Shown here in pieces: positions 42,942-52,303 of a stretch of DNA of 64,000 bases; position 1 is the first letter of the stretch; every line of letters starts with the position of its first letter. Origin of the DNA: Streptomyces kaniharaensis. GTDB taxonomy: Bacteria > Actinomycetota > Actinomycetes > Streptomycetales > Streptomycetaceae. The notes beneath the pieces were generated by a model, which worked only from the letters and a program-made list of their open reading frames with translations, was not told the DNA's origin and made no database searches. A program made the translations under genes and the position numbers. The DNA lies in contig NZ_WBOF01000001.1 in assembly GCF_009569385.1 (NCBI RefSeq), forward strand, positions 2,366,001-2,430,000, read 5' to 3'.

Positions 42942-45900
42942 ACGTGCGGCGGCTCCACGTCCGAGTCCAGCCGCTGTCCCGCCTTCACCGCGACCGTGGT
43001 CGGATGCTCCTCCCCCAGGGTGATCCGGGCCCGCCGGATGCAGTCCGCCCGCAGTTCGGCGGCCCGCTCGGTCTCCCCGGCCGTGGCGAGTGACAGCGCG
43101 AGGTTGGAGTTGATGCCGATGGAGTCGTAGTGGTCGGGGCCCAGGGTCTCGGCCATCAGCGGCGCCGCCTCCAGCTCCAGGGCGAGCGCCGCCGCCGTCT
43201 CCCCGGCCAGGGCCAGGTCGTTGGCGTGGTTCATCATCGCGATCGGGATGTAGAGGTGGTGGGCGCCGAGGACGGCGCGGAACTGCGTCAGCGTCCGCCC
43301 GGACAGCTCGCGGGCCTCCGTGATGCGGCCGGCCAGCCGCAGGTAGACGGAGAGGTTGTTGGCGCCGGCCAGGGTCACGGGGTGGTTCTCGCCGAGGTAG
43401 TCGCGGTAGCGGGCGAGGGCGCGCTCGGCGAGCGGGATGGCCCGCCCGGTGTCGCCGAGGGCGTTGAGGTCGCTGGCCAGGTTGGTGGCGGCGGCCAGGG
43501 TGTCGGGGTGCTCGGCGCCGTTGATGTCCAGGTAGCGCTGGTAGATGTCCTCGTCGATCTCCAGGGCCTCGTTGTAGCGGCCGGCCCGGCGCAGCGCGAC
43601 GGCGAGGTTCTTGCGGGCGCGCAGGGTGTCGGTGTGGCCGTCGCCGATGGTCTGCTGGTAGATCCGGACGGTCTCCTCCAGCAGGTCCAGGGCCTCGCGC
43701 AGCCGCCCGGTCTCGCGCAGGTCGCGCGCGTAGTTCGACGCGGACGACAGCGCGTACAGGCTGTGTGCGCCGAGGGCGTCGCGCTGCTGGAGGTAGTTGC
43801 TGCGGTGCCGTTCGAGGGCGGCCCGGCGGTCGCCGGCGAGGTAGTCGGAGACGGCCAGGTTGTTGGTGATCATCAGGGTGCGCGGGTGGTCGGGGCCGAG
43901 GGTGCGCCTGGCCGCGTCCAGGGTGCGCCGGTCCAGCGCCCGGGCCTCGTCGTAGCGGCCGAGGAAGCGCAGGTCGGCGCCGAGGCTGTTGGCGACGGCG
44001 AGGGTGTGCGAGTGCTCCGGGCCGAGGGTGGCGGTGAACCGCTCCAGGATGTCCCGGTCCATCTCGTACGCCTCCTGAAGGGCGCCCTGGGAGCGGCGGA
44101 TGTTGCTCAGCTGGGTGCGCAGCATGAGCGTCTGGGCGTCGTTCTCGACGTCGAAGTCCGGCCCGCCGTAGCCCTCCTGGCTCCAGTGCTCCAGCGTCCG
44201 CTCGGCGAGTTCCCGGCCGGACTCGTGCAGGCTGCGCTTCCACTGGTAGCGGACCGAGTCGATGATCCACTGCCGGACGTCCTCGTCGGCGCTGTCGACG
44301 GCGCCGGACGGCCAGAGGTGGGGCAGGAGTTCGGCGTACTCGGCCCAGTTGGCGGGGACGTCCGGGTCGCCGGGGTTGGCGGTGGCGAGCGCGGCGTGCA
44401 CGACGCCGCGCAGTTCGGCCCGCCGCTCCTCCTCGACCTGGTCGCGGAGCACGGCCTGGACGAGCCGGTGCACGGTGATGGTCTCGCTGCCCTGATCGGT
44501 GCGGGCGAGCCCGAACCGGTTGATGGCGCGCAGGAACTCGCCGATCGCGAGCTTGTCGCGGGGCGCGCGCGGGGGCAGCCGCAGGGCGCGGGTGACGGCC
44601 CGGCTGTAGAGCAGCCGCATCGGGATGGCGTCGGGGCCGAAGAACGCGCAGATCTCCAGGATCTGGGCGGCCGGGGCGTTCATCCGGCGCAGCTCCTCGA
44701 CGGAGATGCGCCAGGTCGCGGCGGCGGAGTGCGGGTAGTCGGCGGTGCGCAGCCGGGTGCGCTCCAGCATCTCGGTGAGCTCTTCGTCGAGCAGTTCGAG
44801 GTAGGTGGCGATCGGCATCGACGTCTCCTGGAGCCAGACAGCGGCCTGGCCGACGGCGAGCGGCAGGTCGCCGAGGCGGTGGGCGACCTGGTCGGCGTCC
44901 TCCAGGGAGAGGCCAGCGTTGAAGCGCCGCAGCAGCCGGATGCTCTCCTCGCGGAGGAAGACGTCGACCTCGACCAGGCCGGCGTGCCGGGCCCAGCCCT
45001 GGTTGCGGGAGGTGATCAGGACGTGCCCGCCGGAGGAGCCGGCCGGTTGCCAGGGGGCGAGCTCCTCCGGGGTGCCGGCGTTGTCGAAGACCAGCAGCCA
45101 GCGGCGGTACGGCTGGCCGCGGCGCAGCGCGTCGAGGACGGCGGCGGCGGTGTGCGCGACGTCGTCGCTGGTGGGCACGCCGAGCCGGGGGGCGAGTTCG
45201 GCGAGCTTCTGCGGGATGTTGGCGGGCTCCTCGGCGGGGACCCACCACACCACGTCGTAGGCGGCCTTGAAGCGGTGCGCGTACTCGGCGGCGATCTGCG
45301 ACTTGCCGGCGCCGCCGAAGCCGTAGAGGACCTGGCTGAGCACCGCGGCGGGGCCGCCGGTGAAGCGATTGCGGAGGAGTTCGAGCAGCTTGCCGCGGCC
45401 GATGAAGGAGGCGTTGCGCGAGGGCGCCTCCTGGACCTGCGGGGCGGTGCCGGGGAAGCGCGCCGGGGCGACGAACTCGCCGCTGTCGGAGTCGGACTGA
45501 CGGGTGCTGCCGGGCGGCGGTCCGAGCTCGCCGTACAGCTGGGACTCGGCGGCCACCGCCGAGGAGCGGACCAGGTCGGGCGCGGCCTGGCCGACGAACG
45601 GGCGCGGCACCGGCTCGTCCGAGTCCTGCAGCCGCAGGGCGACCAGCGCCGGTGAGCCGGAGGCGAGTTCGCGCCCGTTGAGCAGCTCCCAGACCTCGGC
45701 GGCGCGGGGCAGCGCGGTGTACTCGGGCGAGAGCAGGGCGAGCAGCCGGCCCTGGCCGTCCAGCGGCCCGGTGACCTCCGGCGGCCGGCTGCCGGTGTAC
45801 GGCTCGGCGGCGTTGTGCAGGGAGGCCTGGTAACCGAAGCGGGTGAGGGTGCCGGCGGCCCACTCGGCCCACATCCGGTCCTCGGGCGCGTAGCTGACGA

Positions 45901-46951
45901 AGACCTGGCGGGGCACCGCGCGGGCGGAGCGCAGGTAGGCACCGTAGAGCCGGCGGCGGGCCTCGGCGCTGAGCGGGCGCAGGGTGCGGACCCGGCCGTC
46001 GGTGATCCATCCGGCGAGCCGTTCGAAGGCGTTGAGCAGGCTGCGCGCCTCCTGCGGCCGGTCGGCGACGGTGGCGGGCACCTCCTCGTAGGCGTAGAAC
46101 GGCTTGTACGGCACCTCGACGTCGGCCCAGTAGCCGGCCCGGCGATCGGCGGAGAGCCAGCGGCCGAGGTAGGGCGCGAAGGCCTCCCGGGCGTAGTCGC
46201 GGCCGGCTTCGAGGCGTTCCTGTTCGGCGTCCTCGACGCGCATCGGCACCGGCAGGACGCGGATGGCGCGTTCCTCGGCCTCGGCGATGGCGCGGGCGGC
46301 GTCGACGCCGCCGCGGATGTTCTGGGCGCTGAAGGTGAAGCAGTCGACGACGCTGTCGGGCATCAGGACGGTGCAGATGCCGGAGGTGTCGCTGACGCCG
46401 GTGCGGCTGTCGATGAGCACGTAGTCGTACGAGCGGGCCCAGCGTTCGCGCAGCTCGCGCAGGAACTCGCCGCCGCGGATGTCCCGCCCGTGGTAGAAGC
46501 TGCGCCAGTTGAAGCTGGTGACGGCGGCGGCGTAGGCGGCGTTCTGCCGGCCGGCGGGCAGGAAGTCGAGCCGGCCGCCGGGCGGCAGGTCGAGGGCGAG
46601 GCCGCAGATGTAGCCGTCCAGCCGGCCGGGCTCGTCCAGCCAGGCCGCCGGAGGCAGGCCGGTCGGTCCGGCGGCGGAGGGCAGCGCCTGCTTGACGTAG
46701 GAGCGCAGCAGGTCGATCAGGCCGTCGGTGGAGTGGAGTTCGGGGTCGACCAGCAGCGGGTGGTAGTAGCGGTGGAGGCCGGGCGCCTCCAGGTCCCAGT
46801 CGACGACCAGGACGCGCAGGCCGCGGCTGGCGAGGATCCAGCCGACGTTGGCGAGGGCCATGGTCCGGCCGGTACCGCCCTTGAACGAGTAGAACGTAAC
46901 GACCGATCCGGGTCCGCCGCGCTCCAGCCCTGCGCCGGGCTCAGTGATCAT
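42938..46951 (-). CDS. FxsT: ParA-like/TIR/NB-ARC/TPR signalling protein of an FxSxx system
   Basis: A 1337-residue multidomain protein. Residues 17-260 form a MinD/ParA-like ATPase with a deviant Walker A (KGGTGRTMALANVGW). Residues 348-480 are TIR-like (VFVSYAPEDRMWAEWAA). Residues 525-800 hold an NB-ARC nucleotide switch with P-loop GFGGAGKSQIA and Walker B RWLLVFDNA. About ten TPR repeats fill 935-1325 (RRSQGALQEAYEMDRD, for example). This matches the FxSxx-COOH system TPR protein family. The overlaps with FxsC (11 bases) and FxsB (4 bases) place it in the middle of the operon. Architecturally it resembles NLR/STAND sensors, but its ligand and role are unknown. Confidence 0.88.
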   Translation of the reverse strand: MITEPGAGLERGGPGSVVTFYSFKGGTGRTMALANVGWILASRGLRVLVVDWDLEAPGLHRYYHPLLVDPELHSTDGLIDLLRSYVKQALPSAAGPTGLPPAAWLDEPGRLDGYICGLALDLPPGGRLDFLPAGRQNAAYAAAVTSFNWRSFYHGRDIRGGEFLRELRERWARSYDYVLIDSRTGVSDTSGICTVLMPDSVVDCFTFSAQNIRGGVDAARAIAEAEERAIRVLPVPMRVEDAEQERLEAGRDYAREAFAPYLGRWLSADRRAGYWADVEVPYKPFYAYEEVPATVADRPQEARSLLNAFERLAGWITDGRVRTLRPLSAEARRRLYGAYLRSARAVPRQVFVSYAPEDRMWAEWAAGTLTRFGYQASLHNAAEPYTGSRPPEVTGPLDGQGRLLALLSPEYTALPRAAEVWELLNGRELASGSPALVALRLQDSDEPVPRPFVGQAAPDLVRSSAVAAESQLYGELGPPPGSTRQSDSDSGEFVAPARFPGTAPQVQEAPSRNASFIGRGKLLELLRNRFTGGPAAVLSQVLYGFGGAGKSQIAAEYAHRFKAAYDVVWWVPAEEPANIPQKLAELAPRLGVPTSDDVAHTAAAVLDALRRGQPYRRWLLVFDNAGTPEELAPWQPAGSSGGHVLITSRNQGWARHAGLVEVDVFLREESIRLLRRFNAGLSLEDADQVAHRLGDLPLAVGQAAVWLQETSMPIATYLELLDEELTEMLERTRLRTADYPHSAAATWRISVEELRRMNAPAAQILEICAFFGPDAIPMRLLYSRAVTRALRLPPRAPRDKLAIGEFLRAINRFGLARTDQGSETITVHRLVQAVLRDQVEEERRAELRGVVHAALATANPGDPDVPANWAEYAELLPHLWPSGAVDSADEDVRQWIIDSVRYQWKRSLHESGRELAERTLEHWSQEGYGGPDFDVENDAQTLMLRTQLSNIRRSQGALQEAYEMDRDILERFTATLGPEHSHTLAVANSLGADLRFLGRYDEARALDRRTLDAARRTLGPDHPRTLMITNNLAVSDYLAGDRRAALERHRSNYLQQRDALGAHSLYALSSASNYARDLRETGRLREALDLLEETVRIYQQTIGDGHTDTLRARKNLAVALRRAGRYNEALEIDEDIYQRYLDINGAEHPDTLAAATNLASDLNALGDTGRAIPLAERALARYRDYLGENHPVTLAGANNLSVYLRLAGRITEARELSGRTLTQFRAVLGAHHLYIPIAMMNHANDLALAGETAAALALELEAAPLMAETLGPDHYDSIGINSNLALSLATAGETERAAELRADCIRRARITLGEEHPTTVAVKAGQRLDSDVEPPHV

Positions 46952-48338
46952 CGTCCTGGTCTCCCCTCAGCGGCGCTGCGTCGTCCCGGCTCGGGCGCGG
47001 GCCGGGCAGCTCGCCCGGGCCGGGGCGCGGTTCGGGGCGCGCAGGCGTGCTCCGGCGCGGACCGGGCGGCCCCGCCGGGATGGCCAGCCCGGGCATCACC
47101 GGGCCGTTCGTGCCGTCGGGGCCGAATCCGAACGCGGCACCGCCGTCATCGTCCCCCCAGTCGAAGTTGTCGTCCATGAGCTTGTTCTGGGCGACCGTCA
47201 CCATGATGGTGAGGTCGGAGTCGAAGTTGTCCCGGTTCACCTGGACCCGGAAGAGGTGCTCCGGGTCGCTCCGGCGCAGCCAGTTGCGCCGGAACACCCC
47301 GCGCACGCCGTGCCACAGCGCGTCGCGCTCCGGCCCGGCGGCCGGGTCGCCGCTGCCGGAGGGGAGCATGACGCCGGTGACCGGGTGGTTCTGGTCGTCG
47401 TACCCGCGCAGCGCGGAGCGGTAGCGGTCGCTGCCGGCCATCCACGGGTCCACCAGCAGGACGCTGACCTGGTTGTCCTCGCGGGCCTGGTCGAGCTTCT
47501 CGCCGAGGCCGGCGTCGATCTCCTCCAGGGTGGTGGTGTGCCCGGCGGCGGTGATCACCTGCTGGGCGCGCACCGCCAGGGACGGCTGCGTGGGCGGGTG
47601 GTAGGGCGCCCAGTGCCAGGGCCTGGCCCCGTACCAGCCGCCGGCGTGGAAGCCGCCCTCGGCGGCGGCGTCGGAGGCCTTGCCGGCCGCGATGAACAGC
47701 CGGACCATCCCCGCGGTGGGCGCGGGCTGGACCGCCGGCGCGACCGGGAAGTAGCCGCGCACCGCGCCGAGGTCGAACTCGGGCAGCTCGCCGAGCCTGC
47801 GCAGGGCCGCGTCCCGAATGCGTTCGGCGACCACCTTGACGACCTGCCGGTAGGCCTCGCTCTGCGGGCCGGTGCGCAGCAGGGCGCGCAGGCCCAGGCG
47901 CGCGTAGGCGTCGCCCATGTCCGGCTGGGCCCACTGGATCTTGGTGACCTCGTCGGCCAGCCGGCCCGGTTCGACGGGCTCCCAGAGCACCGGGATCAGG
48001 GCCGGGACCAGCTCTCCGGTGTCCTCGTGGTGGCGCCGGATCCGGCCGCGGAAGGCGGTCCACTCCTTGCCGCAGTAGAGGCTGTCGAAGTAGGCGGGCG
48101 AGTAGAGCGCGACCATGGTCCGGCTGCGGCCCAGCATCCGGGCGAGCTGCGCGGCCCACTCGTCGCCGAGGCGCAGCTGCTCGGTGTCGCGGTAGGCGAG
48201 TTCGTCGGCGCGGACGGCCGGTTCGACGATCCGGCAGAGGACGTCCCTCAGGTCGTTGAAGAACTGGTCGACGAAGGCGTCCTCGGCCTCGAAGTCCCGA
48301 CGCGCGTAGCTGAAGAAGAAGTAGGGCTGCACCAACAC
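46941..48338 (-). CDS. FxsC: TIR-like protein of an FxSxx system
   Basis: A 465-residue protein. Residues 1-140 are TIR-like (PYFFFSYARRDFEAED, RTMVALYSPAYFDS). The C-terminal part from about 215 to 420 is FxsC-specific (MVRLFIAAGKASDAA, WAPYHPPTQPSLAVRAQQV, QVSVLLVDPWMAGSDRYRS), followed by a Pro/Gly-rich acidic tail. The start is GTG 48338 with a GGGGGG motif just upstream. GTG 48332 is the alternative. It follows the precursor gene by 122 bases and overlaps FxsT by 11. TIR domains often hydrolyse NAD or act in signal assemblies. No catalytic Glu can be assigned with confidence here. Confidence 0.85.
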   Translation of the reverse strand: MLVQPYFFFSYARRDFEAEDAFVDQFFNDLRDVLCRIVEPAVRADELAYRDTEQLRLGDEWAAQLARMLGRSRTMVALYSPAYFDSLYCGKEWTAFRGRIRRHHEDTGELVPALIPVLWEPVEPGRLADEVTKIQWAQPDMGDAYARLGLRALLRTGPQSEAYRQVVKVVAERIRDAALRRLGELPEFDLGAVRGYFPVAPAVQPAPTAGMVRLFIAAGKASDAAAEGGFHAGGWYGARPWHWAPYHPPTQPSLAVRAQQVITAAGHTTTLEEIDAGLGEKLDQAREDNQVSVLLVDPWMAGSDRYRSALRGYDDQNHPVTGVMLPSGSGDPAAGPERDALWHGVRGVFRRNWLRRSDPEHLFRVQVNRDNFDSDLTIMVTVAQNKLMDDNFDWGDDDGGAAFGFGPDGTNGPVMPGLAIPAGPPGPRRSTPARPEPRPGPGELPGPRPSRDDAAPLRGDQDDDH

Positions 48339-48460
48339 TGTTCCCCCCGAGCGGGACGGTGCCGCGGACGGCGCTGGTTTCATACCCAGCATGTCGTGAA
48401 CTCCACCAGTTTCGCTGGGAAGTTGGCGAATTCGGTGGGCCCGGGGGGTTTAACCGGCGG

Positions 48461-48664
48461 TCAGCGGGCGGGCCGGCGCTCCAGCGCGGACTGGAAGGCG
48501 GCGAGCGGCTCTGCACCGGGTGTCAGGGCGTCCGCGACGACCCGGCGCAGCAGGTCGCCGAGGACGGTGTCGGGCAGGGCGTCGAGCTCGTCGAGCGGCA
48601 GGGCGGCGACGTCGACCAGGTCAGAGCCGAGTCCCGCGGCGGTTTCCGCACCGGTGACGCCCAT
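48461..48664 (-). CDS. FxSxx-type RiPP precursor peptide with C-terminal extension
   Basis: A 67-residue peptide. The leader contains the FxsA-like pattern VDVAALPLDELDALPDTVLG followed by an Arg/Val-rich helix. The C-terminus reads EPLAAFQSALERRPAR: the FxSxx motif (F-Q-S-A-L) is followed by ERRPAR rather than the stop, unlike the usual FxSxx-COOH arrangement. AAF-x-S is shared with the locus 1 precursor. ATG 48664 has GAGGG upstream. It is the first gene of the locus 2 operon. If maturation is as in the family, the core is F-Q-S and the tail may be removed. Confidence 0.82.
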   Translation of the reverse strand: MGVTGAETAAGLGSDLVDVAALPLDELDALPDTVLGDLLRRVVADALTPGAEPLAAFQSALERRPAR

Positions 48665-48741
48665 CAGTCCCTCACTCGATCGTGCCGGCACAGCGGGTTG
48701 CTGGCCGGAAAGAGTCGACCCAGGTCTCCGCGACCGGCAGC

Positions 48742-48769
48742 GTACTACATGACCGTGACGGGCCGTCAG
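48742..48769 (-). promoter_or_regulatory. Candidate promoter of locus 2
   Basis: On the reverse strand CTGACG (48764-48769) and TAGTAC (48742-48747) are separated by 16 bases, resembling -35 and -10 boxes of a σ70-type promoter, about 78 bases upstream of the precursor start. The match is partial. Confidence 0.3.
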
Positions 48770-48807
48770 TTCGGCGTGGGCGCCGCGCCACGACTGGGCC
48801 GGGCGGC

Positions 48808-49533
48808 TCACGGGCAGAGCCGTTCGACCCGCCAGCCGGCGGGGGCGGCGGGGTCGGCGAGGTAGCGCAGGCGGTCGTGCAGGCGGTTCTCCCGGCCCTG
48901 CCAGAACTCGACGCTCTCCGGCACCACCCGGTAGCCGCCCCAGAACGGCGGGACGGGCACGCCCTCGCCCTCGGGGTAGCGGCGTTCGAGCTCGGCGTAG
49001 CGCTGTTCGAGGACCTCCCGGCCGCTGACCGGGCTGGACTGCTCGCTGGCCCAGGCGCCGAGCTGGGAGCCGTGCGGGCGGGTGCGGAAGTAGGCGGCGG
49101 TCTCGTCCCGGCCGACCTTCTCGACCGGGCCCTGGACGATGACCTGGCGCGCCAGCGCGATCCATGGGAAGAGCAGCGCGGCGTGCGGGTTGGCGGCGAG
49201 CTCGGAGCCCTTGCGGGAGCCGTAGTTGGTGAAGAACACGAAGCCGCGGGCGTCGTAGCCCTTGAGCAGGACGGTGCGCGAGCTGGGCCGCCCCTCGGCG
49301 TCGGCGGTGGAGAGCACCATGGCGTTGGGCTCGACCACGCCGGCGTCGTCCGCCTCGTGGAACCAGCGGGTGAACTGGCCGATCGGCTCGGGCGCGAGCT
49401 GCTCCTCGACCAGGCCCTCGTGGGTGTAGTGCTTGCGCATCACGGTGAGGTCCGGGCCCGGCCGGGCCTCGTCGGCCAGGATCCGGGTGGCGGGGGTCAG
49501 GGGCGTCGACTGGGCGCGTTCCGGGGTCTGCAC
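48808..49533 (-). CDS. pdxH: Pyridoxamine 5'-phosphate oxidase
   Basis: A 241-residue FMN-dependent oxidase that makes PLP from PNP or PMP. The family core is [39 protein letters not shown] and [20 protein letters not shown]. An N-terminal 40-residue extension before [10 protein letters not shown] is not typical. The GTG at 49533 is chosen, but the ATG at 49440 would give a standard 210-residue protein. Neither start has a strong ribosome-binding site. PLP supply suits a genome with many PLP enzymes. The gene ends 143 bases before the RiPP precursor start, which has its own candidate promoter. Confidence 0.9.
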   Translation of the reverse strand: MQTPERAQSTPLTPATRILADEARPGPDLTVMRKHYTHEGLVEEQLAPEPIGQFTRWFHEADDAGVVEPNAMVLSTADAEGRPSSRTVLLKGYDARGFVFFTNYGSRKGSELAANPHAALLFPWIALARQVIVQGPVEKVGRDETAAYFRTRPHGSQLGAWASEQSSPVSGREVLEQRYAELERRYPEGEGVPVPPFWGGYRVVPESVEFWQGRENRLHDRLRYLADPAAPAGWRVERLCP

Positions 49534-49644
49534 CCCAACATCATCCCGTACGACAAGCAACAGGCACCGCTACCTCCGGACAAACCTTCGGTGGGAGATA
49601 GGGTGACTCGCCACCGCTCGGCCGCCCGTCGTACGGTGAATTGT

Positions 49645-49668
49645 CCGGAACCGGGCGTTCGGTTCCGG
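49645..49668. promoter_or_regulatory. 8-bp inverted repeat between pdxH and citrate synthase genes
   Basis: CCGGAACC (49645-49652) and GGTTCCGG (49661-49668) are perfectly complementary with an eight-base spacer, and ATTTTCC follows. It may be an operator or a terminator-like structure. No gene transcribes into it from either side, which favours a regulatory role. Confidence 0.4.
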
Positions 49669-49762
49669 AGATTTTCCGGGCGCGACCGACCCTCGGCGGA
49701 AAAGTCAAGCGGGCCCGCGGGAAACATCACCACGGTGGTGTATGGCGCAATGCACCCCGTGC

Positions 49763-49787
49763 CTGACACTCTGGCACCGAGTGCCAA
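49763..49787. promoter_or_regulatory. CIRCE-like inverted repeat upstream of citrate synthase
   Basis: CTGACACTC (49763-49771) is mirrored by GAGTGCCAA (49779-49787) with a seven-base spacer, about 70 bases upstream of the citrate synthase start. The halves resemble the HrcA operator CIRCE (TTAGCACTC-N9-GAGTGCTAA), but the spacer is two bases short and the gene is not a chaperone. It may be an operator of another regulator. Confidence 0.45.
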
Positions 49788-49857
49788 ACACCATCGGTCA
49801 CTGGCGTGCCGCCCCACCACGGCGGAGCGCCGATCGCAGAACTGAAGGAGCCGTCGT

Positions 49858-50958
49858 ATGTCCGACTTCGTACCCGGGCTTGAGGGAGTCGTCGCGTTCG
49901 AAAGCGAGATCGCCGAGCCCGACCGGGAGGGCGGCGCCCTGCGCTACCGCGGTGTCGACATCGACGACCTGGTCGGCCACGTCTCCTTCGGGCACGTCTG
50001 GGGCCTGCTGGTGGACGGCAAGTTCAACCCCGGCCTGCCGGCCGCCGAGCCGTTCCCGATTCCGGTGCACTCCGGCGACATCCGGGTCGACGTCCAGTCC
50101 GCGCTCGCCATGCTCGCCCCCGTCTGGGGCCTGAAGCCGCTGCTGGACATCGACGCCGAGCAGGCCCGCGACGACCTCGCCCGCGCCGCCGTGATGGCAC
50201 TCTCCTACGTCGCCCAGTCGGCCCGCGGCCAGGGCCTGCCGATGGTCCCGCAGAGCGAGATCGACAAGGCCGAGACGGTCGTCGAGCGGTTCATGATCCG
50301 CTGGCGCGGCGAGCCGGACCCGAAGCACGTCAAGGCCATCGACGCCTACTGGACCTCGGCCGCCGAGCACGGCATGAACGCCTCCACCTTCACCGCCCGC
50401 GTCATCGCCTCCACCGGCGCGGACGTCGCGGCGGCGCTGTCCGGCGCGGTCGGCGCGATGTCCGGCCCGCTGCACGGCGGCGCGCCGTCCCGCGTGCTCG
50501 GCATGATCGAGGAGATCGAGCGCACCGGCGACGCCACCAAGTGGGTCAAGAACGCGCTGGACAAGGGCGAGCGCCTGATGGGCTTCGGCCATCGCGTCTA
50601 CCGCGCCGAGGACCCGCGCGCCCGCGTGCTGCGCCGCACCGCCAAGGAGCTCGGCGCGCCGCGCTACGAGGTCGCCGAGGCGCTGGAGAAGGCCGCGCTG
50701 GAGGAGCTGCACAACCGCCGCCCGGACCGCGTGCTGGCCACCAACGTCGAGTTCTGGGCCGCCATCATGCTGGACTTCGCCGAGGTGCCGGCGCACATGT
50801 TCACCTCGATGTTCACCTGCGCGCGTACGGCCGGATGGTCGGCGCACATCCTGGAGCAGAAGCGCACGGGCCGGCTCGTGCGCCCCGCCGCGCGCTACAT
50901 CGGCCCGGGCCCGCGCCGGCCCGAGGAGATCGAGGGCTGGGACGCCATCTCCCACTGA
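49858..50958 (+). CDS. citA: Citrate synthase
   Basis: A 366-residue citrate synthase of the short bacterial (type I, dimeric) class. Signature regions include SGPLHGGAPSRVLGM (substrate His), GFGHRVYRAEDPRARVL (His and Arg) and IMLDFAEVPAHMFTSMF (catalytic Asp). It condenses oxaloacetate and acetyl-CoA at the entry of the TCA cycle. ATG 49858 has a GGAG ribosome-binding site (AAGGAGCC). It resembles the second citrate synthase gene of streptomycetes, which may be a methylcitrate synthase-like enzyme in some species. No prpB or prpD lies nearby. A strong terminator follows. Confidence 0.92.
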   Translation: MSDFVPGLEGVVAFESEIAEPDREGGALRYRGVDIDDLVGHVSFGHVWGLLVDGKFNPGLPAAEPFPIPVHSGDIRVDVQSALAMLAPVWGLKPLLDIDAEQARDDLARAAVMALSYVAQSARGQGLPMVPQSEIDKAETVVERFMIRWRGEPDPKHVKAIDAYWTSAAEHGMNASTFTARVIASTGADVAAALSGAVGAMSGPLHGGAPSRVLGMIEEIERTGDATKWVKNALDKGERLMGFGHRVYRAEDPRARVLRRTAKELGAPRYEVAEALEKAALEELHNRRPDRVLATNVEFWAAIMLDFAEVPAHMFTSMFTCARTAGWSAHILEQKRTGRLVRPAARYIGPGPRRPEEIEGWDAISH

Positions 50959-50977
50959 CCCCGCACCACCGCTGAGC

Positions 50978-51005
50978 AGCGGGTCCGGTCTCGACCGGGC
51001 CCGCT
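50978..51005 (+). terminator. Terminator after citrate synthase gene
   Basis: A 12-bp stem with one G-T pair (50978-50989 with 50994-51005) and a CTCG tetraloop starts 20 bases after the stop codon. Confidence 0.85.
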
Positions 51006-51104
51006 GTCCGCGCAGTTGGGGCCCGGTCAACGGCTGCCGAGGGCCACGAAGATCACATCTCAGCGAGCGGACGAACATCCCCCGGGGCGGGCCCCGGCCG
51101 GTAG

Positions 51105-52232
<1,128 letters not shown>

Positions 52233-52262
52233 GCGACGGCGCGCACCGACTGCGAGCATGAC

Positions 52263-52294
52263 GGAGGGCCACCGCCTGCAGGCGGTGGCCCTCC
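52263..52294. terminator. Perfect 14-bp bidirectional terminator after serC
   Basis: 52263-52276 pairs perfectly with 52281-52294 around TGCA. It lies between serC and the convergent 31-residue membrane protein gene. Confidence 0.9.
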
Positions 52295-52303
52295 GGCCTT
52301 TCG

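Larger units (their letters stand above)
49534..49857. other. Control region upstream of citrate synthase
   Basis: 324 bases without a gene. It holds two strong inverted repeats: CCGGAACC (49645-49652) with GGTTCCGG (49661-49668), followed by TTTT, and the CIRCE-like repeat at 49763-49787. These are described separately. Both flanking genes start from this region, so divergent promoters are expected. Confidence 0.55.

Noticed and set aside
41712..46010. A very long reverse frame upstream of the second maturase
   Set aside because: Upstream of the radical SAM start it reads Arg/Pro-rich sequence out of frame with the FxsT protein, which has clear domains in another frame. Only the downstream part is a gene.
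48332..48338. FxsC starting at an upstream ATG near 48392
   Set aside because: The extra residues (MLGMKPAPS...) are Pro/Ser-rich and lie upstream of the GG-rich ribosome-binding site; the GTG start gives the family N-terminus.
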